From the NCBI RefSeq assembly GCF_014212355.1, contig NZ_JACKXD010000002.1, positions 434,001 through 498,000 of the forward strand: a stretch of DNA of 64,000 bases, read 5' to 3'. Both the position numbers and the translations under genes were made by a program. Each line of letters starts with the position of its first letter. Position 1 is the first letter of the stretch. This stretch comes from Halobellus ruber. Lineage in GTDB: Archaea; Halobacteriota; Halobacteria; Halobacteriales; Haloferacaceae. The notes beneath the pieces were generated by a model that searched no databases, was not told where the DNA came from, and worked only from the letters and a program-made list of their open reading frames with translations. Below, one piece after another: positions 9,809-19,540 of the stretch.

Positions 9809-10138
9809 ATGACCGAGTACGCCGTCGAGTTCGTCGGCACCGACGAAACCATTAGGGTCTCCGACAAGCAGACCATCCTCAAAGCCTGCATCGAGGAAGG
9901 GATCGCACAGGAGTACTCCTGTCGGGTGGGGATGTGCCTGGCGTGTTCCGCCGAGATCCTCGAGGGGGAGGTGGCCCAGCCGGCGGCCCGTGGGTTGACC
10001 GAGGAGGAAGCCGAGAACTTCGCGCTGACGTGTATGGCCCGGCCGCAGAGCGACCTTCGACTCCGGCGCGGCGTCTACCCGCCGAGCCTCGAACGCGACG
10101 CCGGCGTCGACGCCTCACAGGCCGCCGCGGACGACTGA
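9809..10138 (+). CDS. Plant-type [2Fe-2S] ferredoxin
   Basis: A 109-residue ferredoxin. The cluster ligands are the C-x4-C-x2-C array in SCRVGMCLACSA and a fourth cysteine in FALTCMARP about 30 residues later, the normal plant-type spacing. It lacks the acidic N-terminal insertion of the classic haloarchaeal ferredoxin of about 128 residues, so it is a second, shorter paralogue. It would shuttle electrons in the cytosol. ATG at 9809 is chosen because the beta-grasp fold begins immediately (YAVEFVGTDETIRV). Confidence 0.92.
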   Translation: MTEYAVEFVGTDETIRVSDKQTILKACIEEGIAQEYSCRVGMCLACSAEILEGEVAQPAARGLTEEEAENFALTCMARPQSDLRLRRGVYPPSLERDAGVDASQAAADD

Positions 10139-10164
10139 GGGCGGCGGGTTTTCGGACAGCCGCG

Positions 10165-11388
10165 TTAGTCGGCGTCGACGGCCGTCGCCGCGCAGTTGTT
10201 CGGGCCGAGTTCCATCTCGAAGGCCTCCGCGTCGTCGACCCGTTCCCGTCCGAGGTTCGTCCCGATGATCCGCTGGTAGTTGTTCGGGCGCGGCGGCATC
10301 GCCGAGAGGACGTGATCGACGAACGCGTCGGAGTCCATCGAGAACGCGTTCAGCGATCCCCGGAGGTCACCGAGCGTGACGGCGTACGCACCCGACTCGT
10401 CGGCTGTCGTGGTCGCGTCGTAGTGGCCCGGCGCCACGCGAACGTCGTCGGGGAGTTCGGCGAACCGGTCGGTCAGCGTCCGGTGGAGCAGCGCGGCCAG
10501 TTCGGGGGCGCCCTCGACGCCTTCCTCCAGGTCGGGGCGTGCAACCGAGCGCAGAAAGAGGCTGTCGCCAGCGAGCAGGACGTCGGCCGCGGCGGTGCCG
10601 ACACCGTCCCCGTTCGGATCGCTTCCGCCGACCGCGAACGCCGTCATCTCGCGAGTGTGGCCGGGGGCGTAGAGCGCGTGCAGCGTGGCCCCGCCGACCG
10701 TGAGCGCCCCGCCGTCGTCGACCAACCGCGCGTCGAACTCGAGCCCCCGGTCGACGGCGCCGGCGGGGAGGACCACCTCGGCGTCGGTTCGGTCGGCCAC
10801 GGCGCGAACCCCGCTGACGTGATCGGCGTGGACGTGGGTGTCGACCGCGTAGGCGATGGTCGCATCGAGGTCGGCCGCGTCCGCGGCGTAGCGGTCGGCG
10901 AACGCCCGGAGCGGGTCGACGACTGCCGCCTCGCCGTCGTGTTCGACCAGGTAGCTCAGACACCCGCTGGAGGGCCGCTGGTACTGCCGGACGGTGGTCG
11001 GGCCGTCGGTCGGCACCGCGGCGGCGACGAGCAATTCGGCCCACGCGTCCATCCCGCCCGCCAGGTTCGCGGCGTCGACGCCCTCGGTCGTCAGGAGGTC
11101 CGCGACGTACGCGCTGGCCTTCCCCTCGCCGCAGACGACGACGATCGGTTCGGGGAGGTCCGGGGCCAGTTCTGCGACGGTGTCTTTGATCTCGGCCTGG
11201 ACGAACTTTATATACGGAACCTGTCGGCTGGTGACGCCGGGGCCGTCGACGTGCCAGGCGTCGTACTCGTCGCGGTCCCGGACGTCCAGGATCGAGACGG
11301 GCTCGCCCGCCCGAATCCGGGTCGCCAGGGTCGCCGGCGAGAGGGTGTCGACCTCGCCCTCGGGCTCCGGGTAGTCGGAATCACTCAT
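10165..11388 (-). CDS. Rhodanese - metallo-beta-lactamase fusion protein
   Basis: A 407-residue two-domain protein. Residues about 10-120 form a rhodanese domain with the active-site cysteine in VVVCGEGKASAYVA. The rest is a beta-lactamase-fold metallohydrolase with the zinc motif THVHADHVSG and later metal ligands (ALYAPGHTREM and LLAGDSLF). The domain order is the reverse of many persulfide dioxygenase-rhodanese fusions, but sulfane-sulfur/persulfide metabolism is the best guess. ATG 11388 begins MSDSDYPEPEGEV; an extension to 11508 is not conserved-looking. It converges with the ferredoxin gene. Confidence 0.87.
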   Translation of the reverse strand: MSDSDYPEPEGEVDTLSPATLATRIRAGEPVSILDVRDRDEYDAWHVDGPGVTSRQVPYIKFVQAEIKDTVAELAPDLPEPIVVVCGEGKASAYVADLLTTEGVDAANLAGGMDAWAELLVAAAVPTDGPTTVRQYQRPSSGCLSYLVEHDGEAAVVDPLRAFADRYAADAADLDATIAYAVDTHVHADHVSGVRAVADRTDAEVVLPAGAVDRGLEFDARLVDDGGALTVGGATLHALYAPGHTREMTAFAVGGSDPNGDGVGTAAADVLLAGDSLFLRSVARPDLEEGVEGAPELAALLHRTLTDRFAELPDDVRVAPGHYDATTTADESGAYAVTLGDLRGSLNAFSMDSDAFVDHVLSAMPPRPNNYQRIIGTNLGRERVDDAEAFEMELGPNNCAATAVDAD

Positions 11389-11539
11389 ACCCGGGAGTAG
11401 GTCGTCGGACGGATTAAACAGCGGGGTGGGCGCTCGTTCGCCCCGGCTGCGCCACTCAGCTAGCTCAAGAGGGGCCTCGGAGCACCCCTCCGGATAGCTC
11501 GCCACCAACGCTTAACGCCCGCCGCGCAAAGAGAGACAT

Positions 11540-12172
11540 ATGAACACGAGCGACCTTCGGAACTCCGTCGAGACGGCCAAGGAGACGGAACTCGACCGCC
11601 TCGGGTCGAGCAAACTGCTGCTCGCGTTGACCGACGCCGAACTCGACCGCGAGAGCGTCCTGCGGGCGGCCGCCGAAAGCGAACTCGCCGCCCGCGAGAC
11701 GTTCTCCGCGTGGGCTGCCGACGAGACCCACGACGCGGCCGCCGACCTGTTCGCCGACGTCGCAGAGCAGGAACAGCGCCACTACGAGCGGGTCGTCGAC
11801 CTCCTCGGCGAGGCGGTGGAGCCGCCGGGCGGCGGCCCGATGCACGGCTACCTTCGGGGTCGCGAGACTACGGTCCAGAGGCTGGCGGGCGGGCTACTGG
11901 GTCGGACGCTGGTCAGCGACCGCACCCACCTCCAGGTGATCAGCTTCTTCGTCAACGAGGCCGACGAGCCCGCCGCCGGCGTCTTCCGCGACCTGCGGAC
12001 CGAGACCCGCGAGGCCCAAAAGCGGGGGCTGGAACTGCTCGAATCGGCGTGTGAGACCGACGAGGACTGGGAGACCGCCGAGGCCGTCGCGACATACGTC
12101 ATCCAACTCGCCTACGACGACTTCGCCGACGTGCTCACCGGGATGGGCGTCGATCCCAAACCGATCTGTTGA
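11540..12172 (+). CDS. Rubrerythrin/ferritin-like di-iron protein
   Basis: A 210-residue helical protein with paired ExxH-like metal motifs: an early ESELAARETF helix, EQEQRHYERV (E-x-x-H) near residue 80 and a further acidic helix in the second half (VNEADEPAAGVFRDL). This fits the ferritin-like four-helix bundle of the rubrerythrin family, but no rubredoxin domain follows, so it is not a classic rubrerythrin. A role in oxygen or peroxide handling is plausible but not shown. ATG at 11540 is preceded by a purine-rich stretch (gagaga). Confidence 0.7.
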   Translation: MNTSDLRNSVETAKETELDRLGSSKLLLALTDAELDRESVLRAAAESELAARETFSAWAADETHDAAADLFADVAEQEQRHYERVVDLLGEAVEPPGGGPMHGYLRGRETTVQRLAGGLLGRTLVSDRTHLQVISFFVNEADEPAAGVFRDLRTETREAQKRGLELLESACETDEDWETAEAVATYVIQLAYDDFADVLTGMGVDPKPIC

Positions 12173-12257
12173 GTTTCAGCGGGCGGCCGTGATCCGATCC
12201 GGCTATGCCGGATCGAACAACGCAAATCGAAAATTTGCTGGCTCGACTTCGCTTCGC

Positions 12258-13490
12258 TCAGTCGAACAACTCCTCGCCGTCGACCATGTGCTCCGCGACG
12301 GCGTCCATGTCCAGCGTCAGACCGAGCCCCGGCTTCTCGGGGATCTCGATGTACCCCTCCTCGATGACGGTCTCCTCGACGAGGTCCGCCCACCAGCCCA
12401 ACTCGTAGGAGTGGTACTCCACCGCAAGGGAGTTCGGGATCGCCGCGCCGACGTGGGCAGAGGCCAAAGTCGCCACCGGCGAGGAGACGTTGTGCATCGC
12501 GACCGGAACGTAGTACTGGTTCGCGACGTCGGCGATCTTCCGGGTCTCGCGCATCCCGCCGACCTTCGGGAGGTCCGGGGCGATGATGTCGACCGCCCCG
12601 TTCTCGACCAGCCGGCGCTCCTCGGTGACGCGGTAGCGGTTCTCCCCGACCGTGATCGGGGTGGTGGTCGACTTCGTGACCTCCTCTTGGACGTCGAGGT
12701 TCTCCGGCGGTACGGGGTCCTCCAGCCACCACACGTCGTAGCCCTCGATCGCGTCGGCGAGCCGCTTCGCGCTCCCGCCCGAGAACGTCCAGTGGCAGTC
12801 GAAGGCGACATCGGCGCGGTCCCTCACCCGTTCTGTGACCTGCTCGACGATCTCGGCTTTGTGCCGGATCTCGCCCGGCCGGAGGTGGCGGTTGGCGCGG
12901 TCCTTCTCCAGCCCCGACGGCACGTCGAGGTCGAACTTCAGCGCGTCGTAGCCGAGTTCCTCGACCACCCGCTCGGCCTCGTCGGCGCAGGCCTCGGGGT
13001 CGGCCTCCTCGGCAGTGTGGCAGTCGCAGTACACCCGCATCTCGTCGCGGTACTTCCCGCCCAGAAGCTGGTAGGCCGGCACGTCGAGGATCTTGCCCGC
13101 GAGGTCGTGGAGCGCGATCTCGATCCCGGAGATGGCGGTGACGGTGACGCCCTCGATCGACCCCTCGCCGGACATCTTCTGGATCAGGTGCTCGTAGAGG
13201 CGGTCGATGTCCAGGGGGTTCTCGCCGACCACCATCGGCTTCATCCGTTCGATGAGTTCCGGCACGCCCGCGCCCCAGTAGGCCTCGCCCGTCCCGACGA
13301 CGCCGGCGTCGGTGTAGACGCGGACAAGCGTCCACGGGAAGTTGCCGTCGACCATCGTGGTCTGGACGTCGGTGATCGCCACGTCGCGGCCGCCGCCGCG
13401 GTCGTTCGTCACGCCCATCGTCCCGGCGGACAGCTCCCGCATCGTGTACTCCGCGTTCGGATCGTGTAGGTCGGCGTAGTCGACGCCCAT
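12258..13490 (-). CDS. Sugar-acid dehydratase, mandelate racemase/enolase superfamily (gluconate or xylonate type)
   Basis: A 410-residue enolase-superfamily enzyme. The N-terminal capping domain contains GNFPWTLVRVYTDAG and GTGEAYWG. The barrel carries the catalytic/metal residues in LKFDLDVPSG, DVAFDCHWTF, VWWLEDPVPPEN and ITVGENRYR, with the general base region in AMHNVSSPVAT. The sequence pattern is very close to the haloarchaeal gluconate and xylonate dehydratases of semi-phosphorylative sugar breakdown. From memory ITVGENRYR is nearer the gluconate form. The enzyme makes a 2-keto-3-deoxy acid. Start ATG 13490. Its 3' end converges with the ferritin-like gene. Confidence 0.85.
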   Translation of the reverse strand: MGVDYADLHDPNAEYTMRELSAGTMGVTNDRGGGRDVAITDVQTTMVDGNFPWTLVRVYTDAGVVGTGEAYWGAGVPELIERMKPMVVGENPLDIDRLYEHLIQKMSGEGSIEGVTVTAISGIEIALHDLAGKILDVPAYQLLGGKYRDEMRVYCDCHTAEEADPEACADEAERVVEELGYDALKFDLDVPSGLEKDRANRHLRPGEIRHKAEIVEQVTERVRDRADVAFDCHWTFSGGSAKRLADAIEGYDVWWLEDPVPPENLDVQEEVTKSTTTPITVGENRYRVTEERRLVENGAVDIIAPDLPKVGGMRETRKIADVANQYYVPVAMHNVSSPVATLASAHVGAAIPNSLAVEYHSYELGWWADLVEETVIEEGYIEIPEKPGLGLTLDMDAVAEHMVDGEELFD

Positions 13491-13558
13491 AGTCGATTCT
13501 TTACTCGATACGAGGTAAACCTTTGGAGGACGGGGCGACGGGGGTCCGGGACCCAGAA

Positions 13559-14860
13559 TCAGTACGGCCAGTCGCCGATCACCCGCATCCCCTCCGCGAG
13601 GTCTTCGGCCTCCAACTGTTCGGCAATCTCTCCGGTCGACCTGTGGGCGACGGCCGTCCCCTCGGCCGCGAGTTCGACCACCAGTTCGGTCAGGAGGATC
13701 GCCTGCTCCCGGAGGTCACGCGGGTCGAGTTTGTCCAGCGTGTCCGCGTAGGTGTGGCCCCACCCGCGGCCGACGTCGCCGGTGTCCGCGTAGACGTGAT
13801 AGCCCGGGACGCCACGCGTCACGTACGGCCAGTGGTCGCTGTGGGGGCCGAGTTCGGGCGGCGCATCGATCGGGTGGTCCAGCCGGGCGGCGACCCTGTC
13901 GGCGGCGTCGGCGAGGTCGTCGAACCCCTGGGTTTCACACACCAGATCGCGGGCGCGGCCCACGCCGTCGTTGTTCACGACCGCAACGACCGACTCGGGG
14001 TCCCGCCGCTCGGCGTCGTGGTGCGATCCAACGAGGCCGACCTCCTCGGCCCCGAACGCGACGAAGTGCACGCGGGTGTCGAGTTCGTGTTCGCGCCCTG
14101 CCAGCGCCCGCGCGATCTCGACGACCATCGCGGTCCCGGCGCCGTTGTCGCCCGCGCCCTCGGCGATGTCGTGGGCGTCGACGTGGCTGGTGACGAGCAC
14201 CGCGGCGTCGGTGTCGGGCCCCAGTTCGGCGTGGACGTTCTGGCTCGTCGCCTCCGGCGTGTCGGCCTCGACGGACACCGAGACCGGGTCGCCCTCGAAC
14301 CGTCGACCGAGCCGCGCGCCGACCTCCTTGGAGACGCCGACCGCCGGGATCTCGCCGATCGGCGCCCCGTCGGTGCCGACGCTGCCCGTCGGCGGCAGAC
14401 ACCCCTCGACGTGGTTGGCGTAGACGAACGCCGCCGCGCCGGCCTCCACCGCCCGATAATATTTCTCCCGCCGGTGGAGGTAGCGGTCGTACCAGTCGGG
14501 CACGTCGCTGGCCGCCATCACGACCTTCCCTTCCAGATCGCACTCGAAGTCCGCGGGCAGCCCGTACCCGAGATCGACCAGTTCGCCCGTTACGTCACCG
14601 CTGGGGCTGCGGGGAAGCGCGATACAGTCCTGTGTGGTGTCGCCGGCCCGGATCGCGGAGCGCCCGCGTTCCCACCCCTGTATCGGGAACGTCTCCAGAC
14701 GGGCGTCCCGCGCGCCGGCGTCCGCGAGGGCGTCGCGTGTCGCCTCCGCCGCGCGCCGCTCCCCATCCGTACCGGCCATCCGGGTGTCGAGGTCGACAAG
14801 CGTCTCCAGGTGGGTCCATCCGACATCGCTCGTGAAGGTCTCGCCGATCCAGTCGGTCAT
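13559..14860 (-). CDS. M28-family zinc metallopeptidase
   Basis: A 433-residue aminopeptidase-like protein. An apical PA-type insert lies around residues 100-180. The two-zinc ligands of clan MH are in order: the histidine and aspartate in VTSHVDAHD, the aspartate in GAGDNGAGTA, the catalytic glutamates in FGAEEVGLVGSHH, the aspartate in VNNDGVGR, and the final histidine in LGPHSDHWPYVT. No signal peptide is visible, so it is probably cytosolic, cutting N-terminal residues from peptides. ATG 14860 begins MTDWIGETF; the frame extends to 14887. It is upstream of and co-directional with the sugar-acid dehydratase, 68 bases away. Confidence 0.92.
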   Translation of the reverse strand: MTDWIGETFTSDVGWTHLETLVDLDTRMAGTDGERRAAEATRDALADAGARDARLETFPIQGWERGRSAIRAGDTTQDCIALPRSPSGDVTGELVDLGYGLPADFECDLEGKVVMAASDVPDWYDRYLHRREKYYRAVEAGAAAFVYANHVEGCLPPTGSVGTDGAPIGEIPAVGVSKEVGARLGRRFEGDPVSVSVEADTPEATSQNVHAELGPDTDAAVLVTSHVDAHDIAEGAGDNGAGTAMVVEIARALAGREHELDTRVHFVAFGAEEVGLVGSHHDAERRDPESVVAVVNNDGVGRARDLVCETQGFDDLADAADRVAARLDHPIDAPPELGPHSDHWPYVTRGVPGYHVYADTGDVGRGWGHTYADTLDKLDPRDLREQAILLTELVVELAAEGTAVAHRSTGEIAEQLEAEDLAEGMRVIGDWPY

Positions 14861-14902
14861 CGGGCTCCCTTGGCGGGATGGAGGCATATACTCCCCGGCG
14901 AG

Positions 14903-16180
14903 CTACCACTCCTCCAGCCGGTTCAACACGGCGGCGATCCGAAGTACCGACCCCGCGTCACCGGGCTCGTACACCAGGTCGTCGGTCGACCGGACGTGTG
15001 CGAGCACCGACTCCGAGGCGTGGCTCGGCGCGGCCGCGATCCCGGCGTCGGTCCGCTCGGCCCACTCCATCACGCGGAGGTCGGACTTGCTGTCGCCCAT
15101 CACCAACACGAACGGATCTTCGATCTCCAGGACGTCGAGGGCGGCCCGGACGCCCGTGGGCTTGTCGAGGTCGAGCGACCCGATTTCGGCGGCGTCGGCG
15201 TGGTAGTACGCCACGTCGATCCGGTCGAACCGCTCGCGGACCGCCCCGGGAACGTCGTCGACTGCTCGTTCCGGGGCCGCGTCCTCACCGTCGAGCACGC
15301 CCGCGACCTCGGGGTCGGCGTCGGCGTAGTACGCCCGCGCCCAGTCCGCAGCGCGGTCGACGCCGTCGTCGGTTCGGGCGTCGATCCCGACGTTGCCGCC
15401 CTCCGCCAGGGACTCGACGACGGCCCGACCCAGCAGATCCACGAGGTGGACCAGCCCCTCGTCGATCACCGCCGCGGCGTCGTCGGTTCCGACGTCGAAG
15501 TTCGGCTTCAGCGTCACGTTGAACTCGTTGCCCTGGAGGTGGACCGAGCGACGGAGTTCCGGGGACGCGGCGGTCAACACGCGCGAGCGGACCCGCGAGA
15601 ACACCGCCTGGACCGGTTCGTCGAGCCCCTCGTAGAGGAGCCGCTTGGTGTCCGATCCGTGGCCGGGCGTGAACACCCCGGTCCCGGCCTCGTAGACGAT
15701 GCTGAACTGCCCGGAGTGGACCAGTTCGGTCCCCAGCCCCTGGATCATAAACCCCTTGACGTTTTCGAGGGTCTGGCCCGTACAGATCACGATCGGCAGC
15801 CCCGACTCGTGGAGTTCGGTCAGGAGATGCAGCGTCTCCCGGGGGATCTCGTTGTCGGTCCGGCCGGCCGAACGGAGGGTCTCGTCGACGTCGAGCACCA
15901 GGGCGTTGATCCGGCGTTCGTACTTCGAGGCGAGATCCAAGGCGGTGAACGTCTGCTCCCTGGTTGCCCGGGCGGCGATGTCGGCGAGGATCTCCCCCGC
16001 GTCGTACTCGGCGGCGATCTCGCGTTTCCGGGCGTCGAGTTCGTCGCTGGCGTCCTCCCAGTACTCCAAGGCGACCCGCGAGTCGACGGGGGGAAACAGG
16101 TCGACGAAGTTCTGCAGGTCCCGGAGGGTGTCGGTCTCGGTGGTCTCATAGAGACGATAGAGGAGATCGTAGCGGTCCAT
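14903..16180 (-). CDS. HAD-superfamily phosphatase-like protein with N-terminal helical extension
   Basis: A 425-residue protein. The first about 85 residues form an acidic helical segment. The HAD nucleophile motif follows as ALVLDVDETLRS (residues about 94-105), then IVICTGQTLENVKG as motif II and DPFVLVMGDSKSDLRVMEWA as motif IV. A large cap domain sits between, consistent with the Cof/SPP-like class that removes phosphate from sugars or nucleotides. The substrate is unknown. ATG 16180 begins MDRYDLLYRLYETT; upstream frame to 16435 overlaps the divergent neighbour and is rejected. Confidence 0.82.
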   Translation of the reverse strand: MDRYDLLYRLYETTETDTLRDLQNFVDLFPPVDSRVALEYWEDASDELDARKREIAAEYDAGEILADIAARATREQTFTALDLASKYERRINALVLDVDETLRSAGRTDNEIPRETLHLLTELHESGLPIVICTGQTLENVKGFMIQGLGTELVHSGQFSIVYEAGTGVFTPGHGSDTKRLLYEGLDEPVQAVFSRVRSRVLTAASPELRRSVHLQGNEFNVTLKPNFDVGTDDAAAVIDEGLVHLVDLLGRAVVESLAEGGNVGIDARTDDGVDRAADWARAYYADADPEVAGVLDGEDAAPERAVDDVPGAVRERFDRIDVAYYHADAAEIGSLDLDKPTGVRAALDVLEIEDPFVLVMGDSKSDLRVMEWAERTDAGIAAAPSHASESVLAHVRSTDDLVYEPGDAGSVLRIAAVLNRLEEW

Positions 16181-16297
16181 ACCCGTCAGTCCGCCCGCGG
16201 ACAAAAATCCCTTTCCGTGGGACCACAGCCGCCGATCCCGGGACTGCACCGCGTTCACGGGGAAACGCTCAAACCGACGACTGCCGTACGAGGCGGT

Positions 16298-16747
16298 ATG
16301 ACCGACTGGACCGACAGCATCGTCGGGGACCGGATGACTGTCGACAGGGAGTTCAACGACCGCGTGGAGAACTCGGAGTTCACGAGCCAGGAGTGGGGGC
16401 TGATCATGACCGCGATCGAGTTGGACATCCAACACGCCGACGATCCCGAACGGGCGCGGATCGTCGCCGACACCGAGAAGCTCCCGCAGATCATGCCCGA
16501 ACTGGAGAACGTGCGTTCGCAGATGTCACAGATGGGTGCCGGGGCCGGTGGCGATACGGGATCGAGCGCGGGCGGCATCGTCGACTCCCTGAAGGGCGCG
16601 CTCGGACTGGGCGGCGGTGGCGGCGGCGTGGACGAAGACCGCGTCGACGCCGCCGAGAGGCTCACGCAGGCGTACGCCGACGCGCTCCAGAGCCACCTGG
16701 AGTCGAAGAACAAGTGGGAGCAGGTCCGGATCGCCTACCAGGAGTGA
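16298..16747 (+). CDS. Conserved haloarchaeal protein (DUF5799-like)
   Basis: A 149-residue acidic protein. The N-terminal half, including VDREFNDRVENSEFTSQEWG, is the conserved block I associate with DUF5799. A glycine-rich linker (residues about 90-112, with GGGGGG) separates it from a charged helix ending in KNKWEQVRIAYQE. No catalytic motif or membrane segment is seen and the function is unknown. It is divergent from the HAD gene with 117 bases between starts. Confidence 0.75.
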   Translation: MTDWTDSIVGDRMTVDREFNDRVENSEFTSQEWGLIMTAIELDIQHADDPERARIVADTEKLPQIMPELENVRSQMSQMGAGAGGDTGSSAGGIVDSLKGALGLGGGGGGVDEDRVDAAERLTQAYADALQSHLESKNKWEQVRIAYQE

Positions 16748-16813
16748 CGCGGCGGCCGCGTCGCTCGGATCAGTGTCGGTGTTCATTTGAGTCCCGGGTG
16801 CCGACCTCCGGGT

Positions 16814-17923
16814 ATGGACACCGAATCCCTCCCCCGACGCGCCCTCCTCGCGTTCGCTGTCGTTCTCACACTCCCCGCCCTCGCCGGCCGGGCCGCCGCC
16901 CACGTCCGGTATGTCTCCCCCGGCGGCGACCCGCTTGCGGTCGCGGAGTTCCTCGCGGGGGCGCTGATGGATCCGTTCAACCTCGCCGTTCTCGGGGCCG
17001 GCGGTCTCGCGGGCGCCGCGGCCGCGGCGACGTACCTCCGACTGCGACCGTTTCAGCACGACCTCGCGGTGTTCCGGGAGGCGATGGCGGAGTACCGCGA
17101 CCTCCTGCCGTGGCTGCTCCGGCTGAGCGTGGGGCTTCCCCTCGTCGGCGCGGGCTTTTCGGGCTACTTCTTCTCGCCGGCAGTGACCCTCGGGGCGCCC
17201 ACCTTCGTCCGGCTGTTCGGGATCACGGTCGGGTTCCTGCTGCTGTTCGGGTTCGGGACGCGTCTGATGGCGTTCACGGGGCTGGTCGGCTACCTCGCCG
17301 CGCTTCCGAGCCATCCGACGCTTTTGCTCGCGTTCGAGTACGTCCCCGCGCTGGCCGCGATCGCGCTGCTCGGCGGCGGCCGGCCGAGCGCCGACCACGT
17401 CGTCTCCCGGCTTGCGTCGGCCGACACCGTCTACGCCCGGATCGACCCCTTCTACCGCAAGGTGGCGGTTCCGTTCGTCGAGCGGGTGGACCCCTACCGG
17501 GCGCTCGTCCCGGTGATCGTCCGGATCGGGCTGGGGCTGTCGTTCATCTACCTCGGGGTCACCCAGAAGCTGATGAACCCCGGCAACGCGACCGCGGTGG
17601 TCGCGAAGTACAACCTGACCGCGGTGGTTCCCGTGACCCCGGAACTGTGGGTCGTCGGCGCGGGGCTCACCGAGGCGGCGGTCGGAACCGTCCTCGTCGT
17701 CGGCGCGTTCACCCGCGCGGCGTCGGCGGTCGCGTTCCTGCTTTTCACCACCACCCTGTTCGGCCTCCCCGACGACCCGGTGCTCGCGCACATCTCGCTT
17801 TTCGGGCTGGCCTCGGCGCTGCTCGTGACCGGCGCCGGCGGGTGGTCGGTCGACGCGTGGCTCAGCCAGCGAACCGAGTCGGCCGCGGAGTGGGTGGATC
17901 GCGTGTCCGAGCGGGCGGCGTGA
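16814..17923 (+). CDS. DoxX-like integral membrane protein
   Basis: A 369-residue membrane protein with a cleavable-looking N-terminal signal (LPRRALLAFAVVLTLPALAG) and about eight to nine further helices. The C-terminal third resembles DoxX: RIGLGLSFIYLGVTQKLMNP, then a helix with TEAAVGTVLVVGAFTRAAS. The periplasm-facing HVRYVSPGGDP after the signal is typical of haloarchaeal homologues. DoxX-type proteins are linked to quinol oxidation or thiol redox, but this protein's role is not established. Start ATG 16814; co-directional with the DUF5799-like gene. Confidence 0.75.
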   Translation: MDTESLPRRALLAFAVVLTLPALAGRAAAHVRYVSPGGDPLAVAEFLAGALMDPFNLAVLGAGGLAGAAAAATYLRLRPFQHDLAVFREAMAEYRDLLPWLLRLSVGLPLVGAGFSGYFFSPAVTLGAPTFVRLFGITVGFLLLFGFGTRLMAFTGLVGYLAALPSHPTLLLAFEYVPALAAIALLGGGRPSADHVVSRLASADTVYARIDPFYRKVAVPFVERVDPYRALVPVIVRIGLGLSFIYLGVTQKLMNPGNATAVVAKYNLTAVVPVTPELWVVGAGLTEAAVGTVLVVGAFTRAASAVAFLLFTTTLFGLPDDPVLAHISLFGLASALLVTGAGGWSVDAWLSQRTESAAEWVDRVSERAA

Positions 17924-18004
17924 GCGCCGTCCGCGCTCACGTCGTCGCGGGGCCGCCCGACGCGGAAGGGAACGCTTTCCTCCGGGGCCGGCGTTGCTCT
18001 ACGT

Positions 18005-19522
18005 ATGACCGACGACGCTGCGGTTCGGGAGTTCGACGGGATCCGGCTCGAACGGGTCCGCGAACACGTCTGGGAGATCCCCCGCGAGGGCGAGATGGGG
18101 GTCGCCGCCAGGGTGCTGGCCAGCGAGGAACTGCTGGAACAGATCGGCGACGATATGACCCTCGAGCAACTGCGGAACGTAACCCACCTGCCGGGGATCG
18201 CCGAACCCGCGGTGTGTATGCCCGACGGCCACCAGGGGTACGGCTTCCCGGTCGGCGGCGTCGGGGCGGTCGACGCCGAAACCGGCTGTATTTCCCCGGG
18301 AGCGATCGGCTATGACGTGAACTGCGGCGTCCGAATGGTGCGGACGAACCTGACGTACGACGACCTCCGAGGAAGAGAAGCCGAACTCGTCGACGCCCTC
18401 TTCGCGAACATCCCCTCCGGACTCGGCGGCGGCGGGATCGTCGAGACCGACCGCGACACGGTCGAGGAGATCCTCGAACGCGGCGTCGACTGGGCGCTGG
18501 AACACGGCTATGCGGTCCGTGCGGACCTCGAACACTGCGAGGACGAGGGGCGACGCCCCGACGCCGACGCCGACGCGGTCTCCGAGAAAGCGAAGGACCG
18601 CGGCCGCACCCAGGTCGGCAGCCTCGGTTCGGGGAATCACTTCCTCGAGGTTCAGCGCGTCACCGACGTCTACCGCCCGGACGTCGCGGAGGCGTACGGA
18701 CTCGAACCCGACCGGATCGTGGTTCTCATCCACTGCGGCTCCCGGGGGCTCGGCCACCAGACCTGCAACGACTACCTCAGGCGGATCGAAACGGAGCACG
18801 CCGACCTGCTGGATGAACTCCCGGACAAGGAGCTGGCGGCCGCACCCGCCGGTTCCGATCTGGCCGAGGACTACTACGGCGCGATGTGTGCGGCGATCAA
18901 CTTCGCGTGGGTCAACCGCCAGTTGATCACCCACCGGACCCGGCGCGTGTTCGAGCGGGTGTTCGAGGAGGAATGGGAGACCCTCGGGATGGACCTGCTC
19001 TACGACGTCGCCCACAACATCGGCAAGAAGGAGGTCCACGAGGTCGACGTCGACGCCGACGGCCGGCCGACGACGGCCGCCGAGGCGGTGGGGCGGGCGG
19101 AACGGGAGCTCTACGTCCACCGCAAGGGGGCGACGCGGGCGTTCCCCGCGGGCCGACCCGAGATCCCCGCAGCCTACCGCGACGTCGGCCAGCCGGTGAT
19201 CATCCCCGGGAGTATGGGCGCGGGGTCGTACGTGCTCCGCGGCGGCCGCAACTCGATGGACGTCGCGTTCGGGTCGACGGCCCACGGGGCAGGGCGGACG
19301 ATGAGCCGGACCCAGGCGAAAAAAGAGTTCTGGGGCGAGACCGTCCAAGACGAGCTTCGCGACCAACAGCAGATCCACGTGAAGGCCCAGTCGGGCGCGA
19401 CGGTCGCCGAGGAGGCGCCGGGCGTGTACAAGGACGTCGACGAGGTCGTCCGCGTCTCGGAGGCGCTCGGGATCGGCGACACGGTTGCGCGGACGTTCCC
19501 GGTGTGTAACATCAAGGGGTAG
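18005..19522 (+). CDS. rtcB: RNA-splicing ligase RtcB
   Basis: A 505-residue RtcB. It joins 2',3'-cyclic-phosphate and 5'-OH RNA ends using GTP and Mn2+, sealing tRNA exons after intron removal. Signatures present are MPDGHQGYGFPVGG, GAIGYDVNCGVRM (metal-binding cysteine), GSLGSGNHFLEV, VLIHCGSRGLGH, YDVAHNIGKKE and, near the C terminus, IPGSMGAGSYVLRG. The guanylylated histidine lies in the HGAGR stretch. No intein is seen. Its product would act on the intron-bearing tRNA-Trp encoded in this window (52782-52960). Confidence 0.97.
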   Translation: MTDDAAVREFDGIRLERVREHVWEIPREGEMGVAARVLASEELLEQIGDDMTLEQLRNVTHLPGIAEPAVCMPDGHQGYGFPVGGVGAVDAETGCISPGAIGYDVNCGVRMVRTNLTYDDLRGREAELVDALFANIPSGLGGGGIVETDRDTVEEILERGVDWALEHGYAVRADLEHCEDEGRRPDADADAVSEKAKDRGRTQVGSLGSGNHFLEVQRVTDVYRPDVAEAYGLEPDRIVVLIHCGSRGLGHQTCNDYLRRIETEHADLLDELPDKELAAAPAGSDLAEDYYGAMCAAINFAWVNRQLITHRTRRVFERVFEEEWETLGMDLLYDVAHNIGKKEVHEVDVDADGRPTTAAEAVGRAERELYVHRKGATRAFPAGRPEIPAAYRDVGQPVIIPGSMGAGSYVLRGGRNSMDVAFGSTAHGAGRTMSRTQAKKEFWGETVQDELRDQQQIHVKAQSGATVAEEAPGVYKDVDEVVRVSEALGIGDTVARTFPVCNIKG

Positions 19523-19540
19523 CCGGACCGTCGGCTGGCC

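Noticed and set aside
13523-16297. Very long plus-strand frame across the M28 peptidase and HAD genes
   Set aside because: Shadow frame; only the last part (from 16298) is a real gene in that frame.
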